The position numbers were made by a program, and so were the translations under genes. Positions 9,778-22,511 of a stretch of DNA of 64,000 nucleotides are shown here, piece after piece. Source of the stretch: Beverwykella pulmonaria (lineage: Eukaryota; Ascomycota; Dothideomycetes; Pleosporales; Melanommataceae); contig BCHH01000010.1 of NCBI GenBank assembly GCA_001599595.1, positions 1,667-65,666 of the forward strand, read 5' to 3'. Numbering within the stretch: the stretch's first letter is position 1; each line of letters starts with the position of its first letter. The notes under the pieces were generated by a model that saw nothing but the letters and a program-made list of their open reading frames with translations, searched no databases and was not told the DNA's origin.

Positions 9778-12700
9778 ATGTCTTCCACCAAACCCATTCT
9801 TCGGGGAAAACCCAACTAGGAGCACTAGATCTTTGTGGTCAAGCGAGTCGCTCAATCAGGAGGCGTATGGGAGTATCTCAACCCCAAACAACCCTATCGT
9901 CCTCTCAACAAGCCTAAGAAACCTCCTCGTCCAACTGCCATTCCTAATGCTGCTGGAACCGCTACTATCCAACCCACGCAGGGAGAGCTCACGCTATACA
10001 GTCAGGATATAAGCGCATATTACAAAGATATCAAAGAGTATCAGCAATTGAAAGATAAGTTAGGACAAGTTGGATCCCACATTGCTAAAACAATTCATCA
10101 GGATCTCATCTACCATATCCAAGACAAAGATGCTGTATATAATCAGCTCAAGGCGTTAGAAAAGCACTACTCACCTACAAGCCAGGATCAGAAATATCAA
10201 GTTCAACAAGCGTACGAAACAGCCAAGATCCTGCATGCCCGCTAAACAAATATTGAGGATTAGTGCGACGCCTTTCTCGCTGCCTACAATCGCGCAAAAC
10301 TACTCAAGTTGCCACAAGCACACAGCTTTCAACCTCACCACAACCTACTGCAAGCAATTAATTAGGTTAATCTAGGATACGCCGCTAGTATCTCACACGA
10401 AATCTTCACCACTAAGAAAGCCTGGGATGCAAACCCTGACGCTCCAATACCAGACCCTGTTTAGCTGTCAACTGTTGCTGCTGAATATCTGCAATACCAT
10501 CGTGCCACACAATTAAAGAAGACCAACATCTATAGGGGAGCATTTGGAGCGAAGCTGAACAGTGAAGAATCTCTATACAACAAGAGAAGAGCTAGGAACA
10601 GTGGTGATCTAGCCAAGCTGTGCCTGTGTGGTGATATGCACCGCTGGGGCCAATGTCCCTACATTGTCACATTACTAAGACCAAGAGGATTTGTTGAAGA
10701 CCCTAAAAAAGCCAAGAAGGTTGCTGACTTTGAGGCTAAGGACCCAAAAGGCATACTAAGCAAGGTCCGCGATAGGCAGCAGTGACACAAGAAGCGCTTT
10801 AGCAAGCAGAATAGCAAGGGTAATAACAAGAAGGATGAATCTAATTTGATAGAGATTGACGCTAGAGACAACACTACGCAGCCACTAACAACACCACATG
10901 CATTTGTAGTATTTTTGTTAGTGTTTAGCCCTTAATCACATCAATTAGATCAATTGCAGCAGTACCCACTCCTCCACTTATGGACCTTAGATCTAGCTAC
11001 TAATATCCACATCTGCAACAACCCAGCCAAATTCTAATAGGTGGCACTAGCAGCTAACAATAATATTGTACTCGCTGGCAATACCAAGATATCCATTTAG
11101 GCATGGGGAGAAGTGACAATACCCCTATTAACGCCAAAAGGCATCAAATCAACAACGCTCAAACAAGTAGCGCTGATCCTGTCCTTCTTCACCAACCTTG
11201 TCTTGCTATTACGCCTTGCATCATCAAATGTCCACTTCAACTCTGGCCGCAATACCCTATATTAGCTAACAGGATCAACCCAGGAAGACATCGCGCACCT
11301 TACCTAATATAGTAGTCACTAGCTTGTTGTACACCACACTAAGGCAATAACACCTCAGCAGCCACCTCAGCCATTTGCATATGCAACCACCAATTGTTAA
11401 CCACAGTACTCCACGCAGCCGCTTTAACCTTAAGCACTCACCAAGCCACAGCTGCATGTCTTGATGGCACACGCAGGCAGTAAAGCAATCAACCACCTAG
11501 CTAATAACGTTATTAGTATTGAGCCACCCAAGGGATCTGCTCCTTATACCATTAACTGCAAAGAATGTCTGCAAAATAAGGCCCACAAAATTATATCTTA
11601 ACGCATTGGACATAAGAGGGGTGCATCACGTCTATTTAAAACAGTTGCTATCAACATTATCAAGCTTAATGCCCCAGGTTACAATAGTCATTAATATGTG
11701 TTCTATGGATTCAACCTATTCACAAAGTTCAATTTCGTATATACAATGCCCTGACACAATAAGGAAGCACTGCTTGAAATCCTTATACAACTAGATTAAA
11801 CTATCAAACGCAAGTTCAACACCACTGTCACATTCATAATCACAGATAACAAGAGAGGATATAGCCTTAATGACAACTTAACTCGTGCATATTGCGCAGC
11901 ACATAGTATCAACTTTTAGATTAGAGCACCTCATACTAAGGAGCAAAACAGTTCCACAGAACGCTTAGGAAAGAATCTGATTGAAAAATCGCAATCCATA
12001 AAAGGCACATTAGACCTACCACTAGCACTTGGCCCTAAAATCTATGTAACAGCAGGATATATACTCAATTAAACGCTGACAAAAGCATTAGGCTGGAAGA
12101 CTCTATTTAAGGTGGCATATAACAAGAAGCCTTCAATCACTCACCTTCGTATATATAGCTGTCGCGCATATGCACTCCGTACACAGATACCCAGAGGCGA
12201 CAAATTGACACCACGTGCTTTAATCAGATACCTTGTCAGTTATGACTCTTCAAACATATACCAAGTATGGCTGCTGAAGGCCAGGAGCAGAGCACATCAA
12301 GGAAAGGTTATTCAGACGCAAGATGTTACCTTCAAGGAGGATCTATTCTATAATCACCGCGACGATTCTGATATACTATTGCAAGGGCAAGAACTAGAGG
12401 ATATCTCACAAACACTTCACATGCCACCACCTTAGAATCCCAAAGAATCGTCTGAATCTGAATCAGAACACAAGCCTAATCAGCCATCCAATCAACCTTC
12501 CTATCACTATTAATTCAATCACCTAATTGATCAGAATCAAATCAATCAGTCAAGTCAAAACAAATCACATGATCAGCCATCTCATCTACCAACTCCTAAT
12601 AGCTCAATATCACCATCATTAAATACCTCTCCTAATGACCATTCGCACATGCTGACATCAACCACACAGTCATCAACCACACGGTCATCAACTGTTCAGT

Positions 12701-14583
12701 CGACTACCTCTAAAACAAGCAACACTCGTCAACTACACGATGAAGAAATGGCCGCTGCTTCTACTTCCACCAGAAAGCGCAAGCAACAAGATTCAACTGA
12801 CTCAAATGCAGCACAAAATCATAAACTTATTAATAGCAACCTGCGACAATCTCATATCCTTCTGCAAGGATCTACCAGAACTAGGAAACTGTTACAAAGG
12901 AATAGCAGCTTTTATATTACTAAGTACTAGTCAACCTTTGTCGCCGCACTATCAAAAGGACCCAAAACACAATTTCATCAAAGTCAGCTGCTATCAGAGC
13001 CAATATCCTACAAGGAGGTAATAAAGCTCCCTTATCCACACAACCAAGAATTCCTAGCAGCCGCTTAACACAAGATTAGCACAATCTAGCGCAAAGGGAC
13101 ATACACAAAGATAGCCTAGAAAGACTTCAACGTTAATAATCACAAAGTTCTCCTGATGATGTGGAGATTCACACACAAGCTTAACAGTAAAGGATATCTC
13201 ACTAATTACAAAGCTAGGATCTGTGTGCGCGGCGACCTCTAGACTACCGCCAAAGACACATATACAGCCACATTAGCCATTCAAACCTTCTGAGCCGTGA
13301 TGGCTATCGCAGCCCATTTTAATCTAGAGATAAGACACTATGACGCTGTCAACGCGTTTACCAACGCTTGATTAGAAACGCCTGTCTATTGCCACGCACC
13401 AGACGGCTTCTCCAACCCTAACCATCTATAGGAGCTGCACCGCGCACTATATAGCCTCAAGATATCACCACTGCTATAGTACAAGGACCTCACCAAGTTG
13501 CTTAAGGAGCTAGGACTTAAAGAAGTTAAAGAAGCTCCGTGCCTGTGGATAAACAACAAGCTACTAGTATTTTTCTATGTAGATGATATCGTCGTCCTCG
13601 TCAAACCAGGTCATACAAAAGTAATTAAACAGTTTGAACAAAAGCTCCTGCAGCGATATAAGATCAGATGTCTAGGAGAACTAACTACCTTCTGTGGAAT
13701 TCAAATTCAACACAACTAAGAAGCTAGAAAGATATGGCTATCACAAGGTGCTTATATTGACAAACTAGTACTCAAATTCCCACCACCAAGGCCCATCTAA
13801 GCTTTAACACCACTACTGCTTGAGAAACTGCTTCTGTCACCAAAACAGACAGAAAATGAAGCCAATATTACTCACTATAGTCAGCTAGTTGGATTAATCA
13901 GACACGCAGCGGAAGTTACTTGGCCTGATATCGCAAAAGCATATTCCAAGCTTGCCGAATTCTTGATCAACCCGTCGCAGCAACATATCGACGCCGCATA
14001 TCATGTGATCGCATACCTTGGTCAGACACGTGATCTATCACTCTGCTATAACGCATCAGTATCAACCGACTCAGCCTATATCACCAACCACAAAGAACCC
14101 AACTTCTTTGGAGCATCAGACGCGTCATATGCTGATGACAAAGCCACGCGCAAAAGCTCACAAGGTTATATCTTCTTCCTATTTGGCGGTCCTATCAACT
14201 AGAAAGCGACGCTGCAGCGCTGTGTCACCAAATCAACCACCAAATCCAAACTAATCGCTGCATCATCAGCCGGCACTAAGTTGATATAGTAGTGGAGACT
14301 ATTCAAATCCATTAGATTTGAGCTTAACAATAAGCAACTATTATACTGCGACAATTAACAGACAATTCAATTGCTAAAAGAAGCTTCTCCGCGTCTCAAA
14401 ACCAAACTACAGCACGTCAATATCCATCATCACTGGCTTCGTCAAGAGGTTCAAAACAATCAAATCAATCTCGCATATATCCAGACCAATAGTCAACCAG
14501 CTAACAGTCTTACAAAGCTGTTGCCAAGACAAAGGCATGAACACTGGGTATCCCTTTTGCATTTCAAGGATTTCCCATCATAA
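9778..14583 (+). pseudogene. Copia gag-pol polyprotein, inactivated by RIP-type stops
   Basis: A gag-like region (VAQSGGVWEYLNP near 9845, CLCGDMHRWGQCP zinc-knuckle-like segment near 10620) is followed by integrase-like sequence (around 11450-12450), reverse transcriptase (FFYVDDIVVLVKPG near 13569, the YVDD active site) and RNase H with the copia tail (DASYADDKATRKSSQGY near 14130, TKSTTKSKLIAASSAG near 14230), ending at 14583. More than 25 in-frame TAG or TAA codons break it. Where the family residue is obvious they sit at Trp (TGG to TAG) or Gln (CAG/CAA to TAG/TAA) positions. Both changes are CpA-to-TpA on one strand, the RIP signature. No functional protein can be made. Confidence 0.9.
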
Positions 14584-14833
14584 CTGTCCTGTGTATTTTC
14601 ATTTACTTTGTATTTATTTACTGTACATTGCTGTCAAATTCTTGTAAACAGCTATTTCAAACCTCCAACCTTCATACAGAACATACAAAGCACAAATATA
14701 ATCACCCCATCTGGAACTGCACCAGCAGTGGTTGACAAGCCTGTACTACAGCAGGACAGACCCACAAATATGCAGCTCTGCCTGAGAAAGGTAGAGGGTG
14801 GCCTTCAATCGCTCCAGCTTTAGAGTTCAAAAC

Positions 14834-14844
14834 TAAGGGGGGTG
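14834..14844 (+). other. Polypurine tract of the copia element
   Basis: The AAGGGGGGTG run lies immediately before the 3' LTR, the place and composition expected for the plus-strand primer. Confidence 0.8.
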
Positions 14845-14978
14845 TGTAAGCCAAGGACACCAGAATGTCACGTGGATATGCCACTGACTAATCAGTCCGT
14901 CATATATATATATCAGCTGTACATACATCACATACAATACACATCTGGACACCTCTTTCCTCCGCCCTCCAGCTTACA
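14845..14978 (+). repeat. 3' LTR of the copia element
   Basis: 134 bp, identical to the 5' LTR except one G-to-A difference. It is followed by the target duplication CGCGT. Confidence 0.95.
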
Positions 14979-15728
14979 CGCGTATATGGTACCGTAAATA
15001 AGGTTGTAGTTTTCGCGTATAGGCGCCTACAGAGGCTATTGTTTGGTGGTGTAAAAGCTTGTTTTTGGAGTAGTCCTATAGCGGTTAGCGATGCAAGCCT
15101 CCTCTTCGTCCACAAATAGCGCCACTCAGCAGGTTTGAAACGCCCTGGAAAATTGCCTTGGTGGAGCTACAATCAAAGCAATACAACTGCAGAAAAACTG
15201 GCTACAAAACAAGACTGTAGAGAGTCATCTTATCAAACTTCGCGCCTACATTTCGCGCCAAGACTAAAACACCCGTATACGGCGTATACGGTGGTCTCCG
15301 TACGTACGTACAGAGGTGCAAATTTAGATCCGTAAGCTCATCTCATCCTACAGGTGCCGTACGTACGTACAGAGGTGCTAATTTGGACCGTACAGCTTCT
15401 TCAAATACTACGGGTATACGGTATACGTACGGATTACCACGCTGTCCTATGGCTAGGTCTGGATCATCAGGCAAGTTGCGGAAATTTTACATGATAGGAA
15501 GGTTCATGCTGTATAGTTATCTTGAGTATGGGATTTGGGCAATGTTGGCAAGTTTGGCCTTGTTCCTGTACTTTTCGTCGGATCGGTCTCCACAGAGAAG
15601 ATTTTTTATATTTAGAGGCGCAGATTCAGAGGCAGGATTTTGAAAATTCATATCGAACAGGCATTTTCTGCGATTCATTTGCTACAATTCAGCTCCATTC
15701 ATTGATCACCACTAAAGATTATGGCAAC

Positions 15729-17041
15729 CTAAGCAGACCTGGTGCTTGTCGGCCTGGGAGGGAATCCAGGGAATCCACCAGTCGGAAAGCCAGGGAACCC
15801 ACCAGTCGGAAAGCCACCCGTCGGCGGCGGTCCACCTGGCCCACCACCTCCGCCAGGATTCGCCACACCACCATTCTCCCCGTAGTTCGCAGCCGCGCGC
15901 ACAGTCCGATTAGCAGCAGGATCAATACCGAAGGCAATCCAGCCAAAAAGCCCATCTTCGACCTTGGAGCCGAGATATGTGTACTCGAGAACCGGGTCAC
16001 CGTTCTCAGACTCTTGAGCCATGATCATGTCTTGCGCGTTGGTGGTCAGGGGTTGAGTGTTGGCGGAATAGGGAGCGGTGAGTTCGACGGCAGTGATGAG
16101 CGATTGGTCGAAGAAGAGCTGGCCGACATGGGACACAGTGCCGCCGGAGATGGTGTTGTTTGGGAGGATGGTGGCATTGAGATGAGCCATTACTACGAAC
16201 GGATGTTAGCGATGTGATGGAGATGGAGATGGGGATAAGGACTTGCCATGAATATGGGGAGTACGTCCAGTGTAGTGCCCAGGAACAATTGTGTTGAATG
16301 TAATGACGCCGTCTGCCTTACTGGGCTGCATACCACGTAGCATCGTGTTGTTGAGCTCGCGGTTGTCGGCAACACCGCCTGCATTTCCAGCTGCGATACC
16401 GCCGTACGTGCCCTGACGCGCTGTCAGTCGTGCTTTCATACAGTGATAGATGAGAGTGTGGCCAAACCGTGCTATTGCAATGCCACATCTCCAGCATGAC
16501 GCCAACGATGGGCTCGCAGGTGTGGACATTGATTACTTGAACCTCGTAGGTCAGTGGTACACCAGGCTCCTTCTCAACCACATTCTCGCGAATCAGCTCT
16601 CCAGTGACGTCTGCGAACTCGGCATGAGCCTCTTCTCCTCTAAAGGTGATTAAGTCACTTACAGTAAGGGCCTTCCGTAACCTCAGGGCTCAAAATACAG
16701 CTGTTATTTCCGGCAAACAGTATATCACTAGGCGTCTCGCTTGTGTACCCTTTGGTAGAATGATGGCTGGTGTTTAACACAGTAGCGAAGTCGCGGACTT
16801 CGAGGGCTCTCTTCTTGCGAAGTGCCTCGACTTTGGCTTGACGACGAGCAATGGAGCGTTTCTCAATGCCACGTTCTCGCAAAATATCTGCGCAGTGGGC
16901 AAGAGAGCGACGTTCAGCGTGCTCCATGTAGGCAGCACGCTGAGCAATCTCCCCTGTGGCATCATGTCCAGGGTGCGCGAGAATAGCTGAGGGAAGAAGG
17001 AGCGTTGCCAGCAGAGCAACAGAAGTAGGAAGGAAAACCAT
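15729..17041 (-). CDS. Secreted intradiol ring-cleavage dioxygenase
   Basis: Four exons. The start at 17041 gives a clean signal peptide (MVFLPTSVALLATLLLPSA then ILA and a mature HPGHD). The catalytic domain contains EGPYYVTGELIREN (first Tyr ligand, formed across intron 1), EMWHCNST, GTYGGIAAGNAG, and PGHYTGRTPHIHV, which supplies the second Tyr and the two His ligands of the non-haem Fe(III). All four ligands are present, so an active catechol-type ring-cleaving enzyme is expected outside the cell. The third intron, between HIH and VMAHLN, has a GC donor (GCAAGT) and a normal TAG acceptor; no GT donor keeps the frame. The C-terminus is a Gly/Pro-rich tail with imperfect GGFPGFPT repeats. 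Neighbours: a drug-type MFS transporter follows upstream on the same strand; joint aromatic-compound handling is only a guess. Confidence 0.9.
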
Positions 17042-17903
17042 GATGGAGGGAAAGAAAATGGCTGTCGACCTTGATATTAAGATCCATCCTTTCATTCCTT
17101 CTTCTTCACGTTCTTATACATATTCCAAGTCTTCATCAATACACAAGGCAAAACACCACCTACTACTCTGAACGTTCCTGCCGTCGCCGCGTCACTCGCT
17201 GTATACCGTATATTACCACCCGGACCTTTACTCTGTTCTTAATCCACACGTCTCTATTCCCATCTTGGCAGTTACGCAGACACGGTTAGGCGGAAATTGC
17301 GACTTTCCCAAAGCGCATTCGCGTGCAGTCCCCGAGTTTTCCAGTCCTGATGTCGTGATGGCTATTGTTCGGCACCTCCCGACTCTTATTTCGCACGGTT
17401 GCGGAAATAGTAGACATCCTAGTAGACGACAATCAATCATATGAGAGTAAATCGGCATCCACTCGGAGAATTTGTCGAAAGAAGCTTCGCATCCGCGTGC
17501 AGGCATGTTCAGCATCCGGGTAATTTATATGAGCGCGGAATTAGGGAGGGAGTAATTGGCTGGGCATGCATATGCGTCGTAAGCCTTTTAGAAAGCTCCT
17601 GCCGTTATTTCTCTGGAAAAGTTTGCAGAGGTTTCATGGAAAGGATAGTGCTGTTAACCGATAGATGCCATTCGAAGAGGGGTAATTCTGGGGTCGAATC
17701 TGAAGACCCTTGTCATTATGATTACTCAATTAAAAATATCAAAGCCATAGCAGAGTAGAAAATGATCTTCGTTTCTTCTGTTGGATATCCATTGCATGTG
17801 CTGCTGCAGCTTCCTCCGACTCTGTGAATTAGGCCCTCACCCATGAGAGAACCTTTGCGTTCACTCCTTCCACAGACAGTATCCATCCCGGTATCTTGTC
17901 TTT
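17042..17903. other. Intergenic
   Basis: No supported gene. The promoter of the dioxygenase gene is expected at its left end, and the 3' end of the transporter gene adjoins at its right end. Confidence 0.5.
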
Positions 17904-20058
17904 TCATGCCATGTCGCGTTCCTCCAATGGATCCATCTCAGCAGCGACCTGGTTCGTCAACAAGGACCCAATATGTCCCACGAAGAAGCTCAAGATAAAG
18001 CAGGTAGATCCAAAGGCAATGCTGATCCAGTAGGGCCATCGATAAGCCAAAGCAAACGCTTCCTGTGCGTATGCAATGATAATCGGAAACGCCCCCTTGT
18101 TCAACACAAGGGGATTCGTCGCAATGACCTCTTCGAGCTCTGCAAACTGTGCATTGCCGACTAGACTCACCAATTCCACAATCAAAGTCAGATTCTGTGG
18201 CGCCACGATGCCATTCATGACGATACCCTGGACAGCAATGGTATCGCCCGCGTATTCTGTAAATTTTCGGAAGAACAGGTTGGCGTAGACTGCAAACCCA
18301 ACGGCGCCACCAATGTACCGGATGCTTAAGGTGATTGCAGTGATAGTGGCGATGAGCTCGTCTGGACAGGCAATCTGGGCGATGATAGAAGATGGAACAA
18401 TGACTCCGCCTACGCCAACCGAGGCTATGGTGACGATAGCGTACATTGTGCTGAGGTTGTGGGGAGTAGAGGCGGCTACGGCGCCGGTCCCAGCTGTCAT
18501 CATGGCTGTGAAGATGATCATGAGCAGCTTGATTCGGCCTCCCGTAATGGGGATGAGGATGAGACAGATGGCAGCTCCGAGAATAATCCCGAAACCGATG
18601 GGTAGGGATCGGATTCCGATTTGGACGTGATCGTTGCCTGTTTCTCCGTTAGCGTAGCTACCTTATAAGTCCTAAGGCGTTGCTGTACCATAGACATTGT
18701 AGACCTGCGTGGGCCAGAAGAGGAGCATAGCGAAGTAGTTCCCTCCGCTGAGGAAAGTGATGAGTAGAATCACAATCATGGTTTTCTTGGCCTTTGAGAA
18801 TAAGGCCCTCGGCGCCATGGGGTATGGTGCGTAAAACTCCCAAACGAAGAAGGCGATTATCATGACGGACCCCAAGACAAATGGCACCACATTATGTGCA
18901 CTGCCCCATGGGTACTGAGAAGCGTCAGCGACGGAAAGCAGAAAATATGAAGGTTGTGTACCTGACTCGCACCCCATTGTAGACCCATCATGAAGCATGT
19001 AATGCCACCAGTACTCAGTATCCCTCCAATCCAATCCATCTGGCGTAGGACTTGCCTCTTAGTATACTCAGCAGTAAGACGGGGCGGATCATGGTAGCAA
19101 AACACGCAGAGGAGCAGCCCTATGAAGTTCCATACTCCGACAAAAATTCCATTGTAGCGCCAGTTGCTTGCCTTTGCGATGAGCTGGGCAAATAGAACGG
19201 ATGGACAGAAAGGTAGAATCGTGAGCACGACGAGGCCAACGTATTTCCCGCGATCCTTGACTGGGACGAGCTCGGCAGTTCCGGCAAGGGCAATTAGTTC
19301 GTTGAGGCCGGCGCCTAAGCCAGAGAAGACCTGGCCAGCTGAATAGAGTAAGTAAGTATTCCCAGTCCTTGACCCGCAAATTAGCCTACCTATGGCTATA
19401 TTCATCGAATTTGCAGTTGCAGTGATGATTGGGCCCAGAATAAGGAGAATTTGGCCAACGATAGCAACCTTTTGTCGCCCGTACATGTCTGATAATGCTC
19501 TAAAGATGGTAATTTAGCGTCCACTTCAGACTACGAACGCAAGGCTGGATTGCATACCCGACAAAAGGACACAACGCAGCGTTCGGAATTAGATACCCAA
19601 TCACGAACCAAGTATATCGGTCTATGCCCCCTATATCTTGATAAATAATAGGGAGAACTGAGCCGAAAAGGTAGAGCGGAATCTGGGAACCAATCCAAAG
19701 GAATGACATGCATGTCAGAGAAAGAGCAAGACCCCACGACATCTATAACAAGAGTCAGATATGAGCCGGTTTTAGAAATATTGTGTCTTGCCTTATTATG
19801 CACAATAGGACCATTGCTTCTCACTGGACCAATCTCATGCCCTTTCTCCATATCACCGGGCGGTGTGTGTGTTACAACCTTCTCCAGATACTCAGTCTGG
19901 TCCTCCTTCCCAATCTCATGCTGTCGAATTGGCTTTGTTGGCTCCTGCATGGTAGCTGTGTTGATAGTGTATAATTGAGAGAACATGGACAGCCTTGGAA
20001 TAGAAAGGCCTTCAAGGTTAAAATTCCGGTCTCGGGACCCTGATTCTATATCCTGCAT
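17904..20058 (-). CDS. MFS efflux transporter, TRI12-like (DHA/siderophore-type, 14 helices)
   Basis: Several exons on the minus strand. After a hydrophilic N-terminus of about 85 residues come WGLALSLTCMSFLWIGSQIP, LFGSVLPIIYQDIGG, WFVIGYLIPNAALCPFVG and LSDMYGRQKVAIVGQ (loop 2-3 motif of the major facilitator superfamily), AGQVFSGLGAGLNELIALAG, VKDRGKYVGLVV, then helices through SFFVGHIGSLLTNQVAAEMD near the end at 17904. The order matches the fungal TRI12 branch (trichothecene-efflux-like and siderophore transporters). Plasma-membrane export driven by the proton gradient is the family role; the substrate cannot be told. Introns lie near 19790-19740, 19560-19490, 19390-19330, 18970-18910 and 18670-18630. 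The first join is either a GC donor (GCAAGA after HNK) or a GT 18 bases earlier; both keep frame. No internal stop within the predicted exons. Confidence 0.85.
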
Positions 20059-21664
20059 CTAGCGTATCCGCATCTCTATATCCCTACATTGCTGCTTGGA
20101 TCTCAGGACAAGCGAAAGTCGACTGAATCGAATCTCATGTCCTGTACCGCGGCAAATTGATCCCACCCCGCGGGACAAGCAACTTGGCCAACAGGGGACA
20201 TGGTCTTGTACAGCCATTCATACTTCAGTAAAAACGGGCTGTAGAACATAGTGTGGGGAGTCGTGGTGTTCGGGATAGAGTGTGGAGGTCCTCGAATGCG
20301 GGGCCCCGCATTCTGGTCGCTGAGGGACTAGCGTGGGCGCTAAGACTTTCACAGCAAGATGTGCGATTGGTGCAATACAACACAACACTACATCCTACGC
20401 ACTTGTCTCGAACCTTATACGAGGGTATTGTTGGAAATACATAGAGGATAACGCAGAAGTGGCTTGAAAAAGGCCCTCCCAGGCTTCTGCCCCCTTCATC
20501 TGCACTGCTTTGTCCACATTCGACTTCAACATTCCTTTTTCGAGATAGAGAATAGAAAATTGATGCAGGATTCCGGCAATTTACGGTATTATTCGGAACC
20601 CTACGCAGGAGGGGCACCAGCGTAGCATCCTAGACTTACCTTTTTTGTCAGCCTCGTCCTTCTTGTGACACATCGATCTAAGCGAGACTCAGGTTTCGCG
20701 TGGAGCTTTATAAGTCTAAGATCGAAGTAGACAGATAGTTACCGATAATGACCATTGTTTCTGAGTAAAAATTGAGTCTATTGTATGCATACTGAATGTT
20801 TGTCACCCTTCCTCACTCACTCAATACAAACAAAGGACACAGTGCAAGAACAAAATCTGCTACCACAGGCCTCCAAGATCGACGAAGAACTGCAAGTTGA
20901 CTTCAGGTTCAAATCTGGGGGTCCAAACTACTACTATTTCTAGTATCCACCGACTTGTTTTAATCTGTTCTGCAAAGCCACCACTATGATAATTGAAGGA
21001 CTATTGGATATCATTGCGCACTGGAGGGCATTTCTTCTTGAAGGGCTTGCTCTCCCCAATATTTGCAGACCACTTCTTAAGCATCGTTCTTTCTAATGAT
21101 TGATAATATAACATCTGTAGGATAGCGTCTTTTCTTGTTCAGCTATTTTATCCTCACTGTTATCATGCCATAAAATTCTTCGAAATTTGCCCCCCAGCAG
21201 CGCTTTATGACACGCCACCAATTCTGAAAATATTCTCGTAAGAGGCTTGGACAGGTGGCCTTCCAGATTTGAACTCTGCCTCCCACTATGAGCTAGTCAT
21301 CTTCCCTCAATTTGTGTTGCATACAATTATTTGATATGAATAGCTTGGTATGGCCTTTTACCCTAGGTTCAGTTATAGTAAGGCCCAACGAAGCATGTCG
21401 CCTTGCATGGCCGCTGGAGGACTCACTGCCTCAATAGGAACCGGAGGTGACGTTTACATATCAATATTCCATATCGAACGCAAACACTATGATGACGTTA
21501 ATCAACAAGAGAGGTTGTTTGCAGAGAATTATTGAACATGCGTGATGGACAGGGAATCAACTTGCGAATCAAAAAGGGTTACTCTGCCTACGACGATATA
21601 AAGATGGAGTGTGAGATCAAAAAATGCCTCTACATCCACAAATACATTCTTCCTTTTACCCAAG
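20059..21664. other. No supported gene
   Basis: About 1.6 kb. A 130-codon minus frame at 20617-20225 lies over sequence with no family resemblance. The rest is AT-rich with short frames. Confidence 0.45.
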
Positions 21665-22511
21665 ATGATTCTTACGGTTATTCATCTAGCCTTCCTCGCG
21701 AGCCTTGGACGCTGCTCATCACTTGATTTCTCAAGCTCACACTTAACCACTTTTCTCGAAGCACGAAGCGACCAGTTTACCACAAGATTTATCGCCCTCA
21801 TCACTCGACCTGATTTGCATAGTATCCCATGCTTTGCATGTGTCATGGAGGAGTGTCCTGAAGTGAAGCGATATCCAGCGAACCAGACAGTGCGGTAGAC
21901 GTGCCAAATCAGCGGGACGCTGAAGTTTGGAATGCGAGAGTGAGCTCCCTTTCCTGTTGCTTATCAGACGTAAGTATGATGTCTGATACCTCTATAGCGT
22001 CTGGTTAGGGACTTCAGATGGATGCTATATTGTCGATTCCGACTTCTGCTACAGGCCTAGGACCACGAATGAGCGAACTGCTGCCACACCACCGCAGTGT
22101 GACTACGTTAACAAGCCCTACCACCTACCGAACACCACTACGCCCCATGTCCAGAAGAGAGAAGATCCTGTATATGTGCTAGCAATCATGGATCCGAATC
22201 ATGACACGAAATGTCTCCAATGCGCCTACAACCTCTGCCAGTCCGACACAACCTTGCTAAAGAACTCGACGGACAGCTTGGAGTGCTAGACAGTATCCAC
22301 CATGGGTTCTGGAGGGACGATCTCGTATCCAGAATATGAAGAGCGATGGCTCATGGAGAAAGAAGGATATTATCTTGCATTTAACGATGTGATGCTGTCG
22401 AACTGCACGAACGTTAAGATTAACGTTCGTGCCGTACTGCGAGCCGCCTCTCCATTACTGGGCTCCTGTGAAGGATGGGAGACTTGTGAGGGGGAATTTG
22501 ACAATGAATGA
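21665..22511 (+). pseudogene. Secreted cysteine-rich protein (effector-like), two nonsense codons
   Basis: The ATG at 21665 gives a signal peptide (MILTVIHLAFLASLGRCSS). The frame carries Cys-rich sequence (IPCFACVMEECPEV), reaches a TAG at 21896, continues in the same frame (TCQISGTLKFGMR), crosses a well-formed intron (about 21940-21998, GTGAGC...CTATAG) into DVWLGTSDGCYIVDSDFCY and TKCLQCAYNLCQSD, meets a second TAG (22287-22289) and continues in the same frame (MGSGGTISYPEYEERW, LGSCEGWETCEGEF) to a TGA at 22511. Both TAGs could have been TGG (Trp), a change that RIP makes. About 12 cysteines in some 260 residues and the signal peptide resemble small secreted effector candidates, but no family is recognised. 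Confidence 0.6.

Larger units (their letters stand above)
9559..14978 (+). mobile_element. Full-length Ty1/copia LTR retrotransposon (family A), RIP-damaged
   Basis: Two 134-bp LTRs (9559-9692 and 14845-14978) start TGTAAGCC and end GCTTACA, differ at one base, and are flanked by the 5-bp duplication CGCGT (9554-9558 and 14979-14983). A primer-binding site follows the 5' LTR and a purine tract precedes the 3' LTR. The order of the broken polyprotein (gag, integrase-like, reverse transcriptase, RNase H) is that of Ty1/copia. Total length 5.42 kb. The insertion lies inside a hAT element. Confidence 0.95.
9426..15444. mobile_element. Non-autonomous hAT-type element, split by a copia insertion
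   Basis: The left end begins CAGCGTGGTAATCAGTACG at 9426 and the right end (reverse complement of the sequence ending at 15444) begins CAGCGTGGTAATCCGTACG. Both are flanked by the same 8 bases, TCCTATGG, at 9418-9425 and 15445-15452. An 8-bp duplication with CAG-type ends is the hAT signature. Subtracting the copia element leaves about 590 bp without a transposase. Subterminal CGTACGTACGTACAGAGGTG repeats (two copies near 15298-15385) and several GTACGTAC palindromes are probable transposase-binding repeats. A non-autonomous element is inferred from its size. Confidence 0.85.

Noticed and set aside
20905..20940. tRNA T-arm-like GGTTCAAATCT
   Set aside because: No matching acceptor, D or anticodon stems around it.
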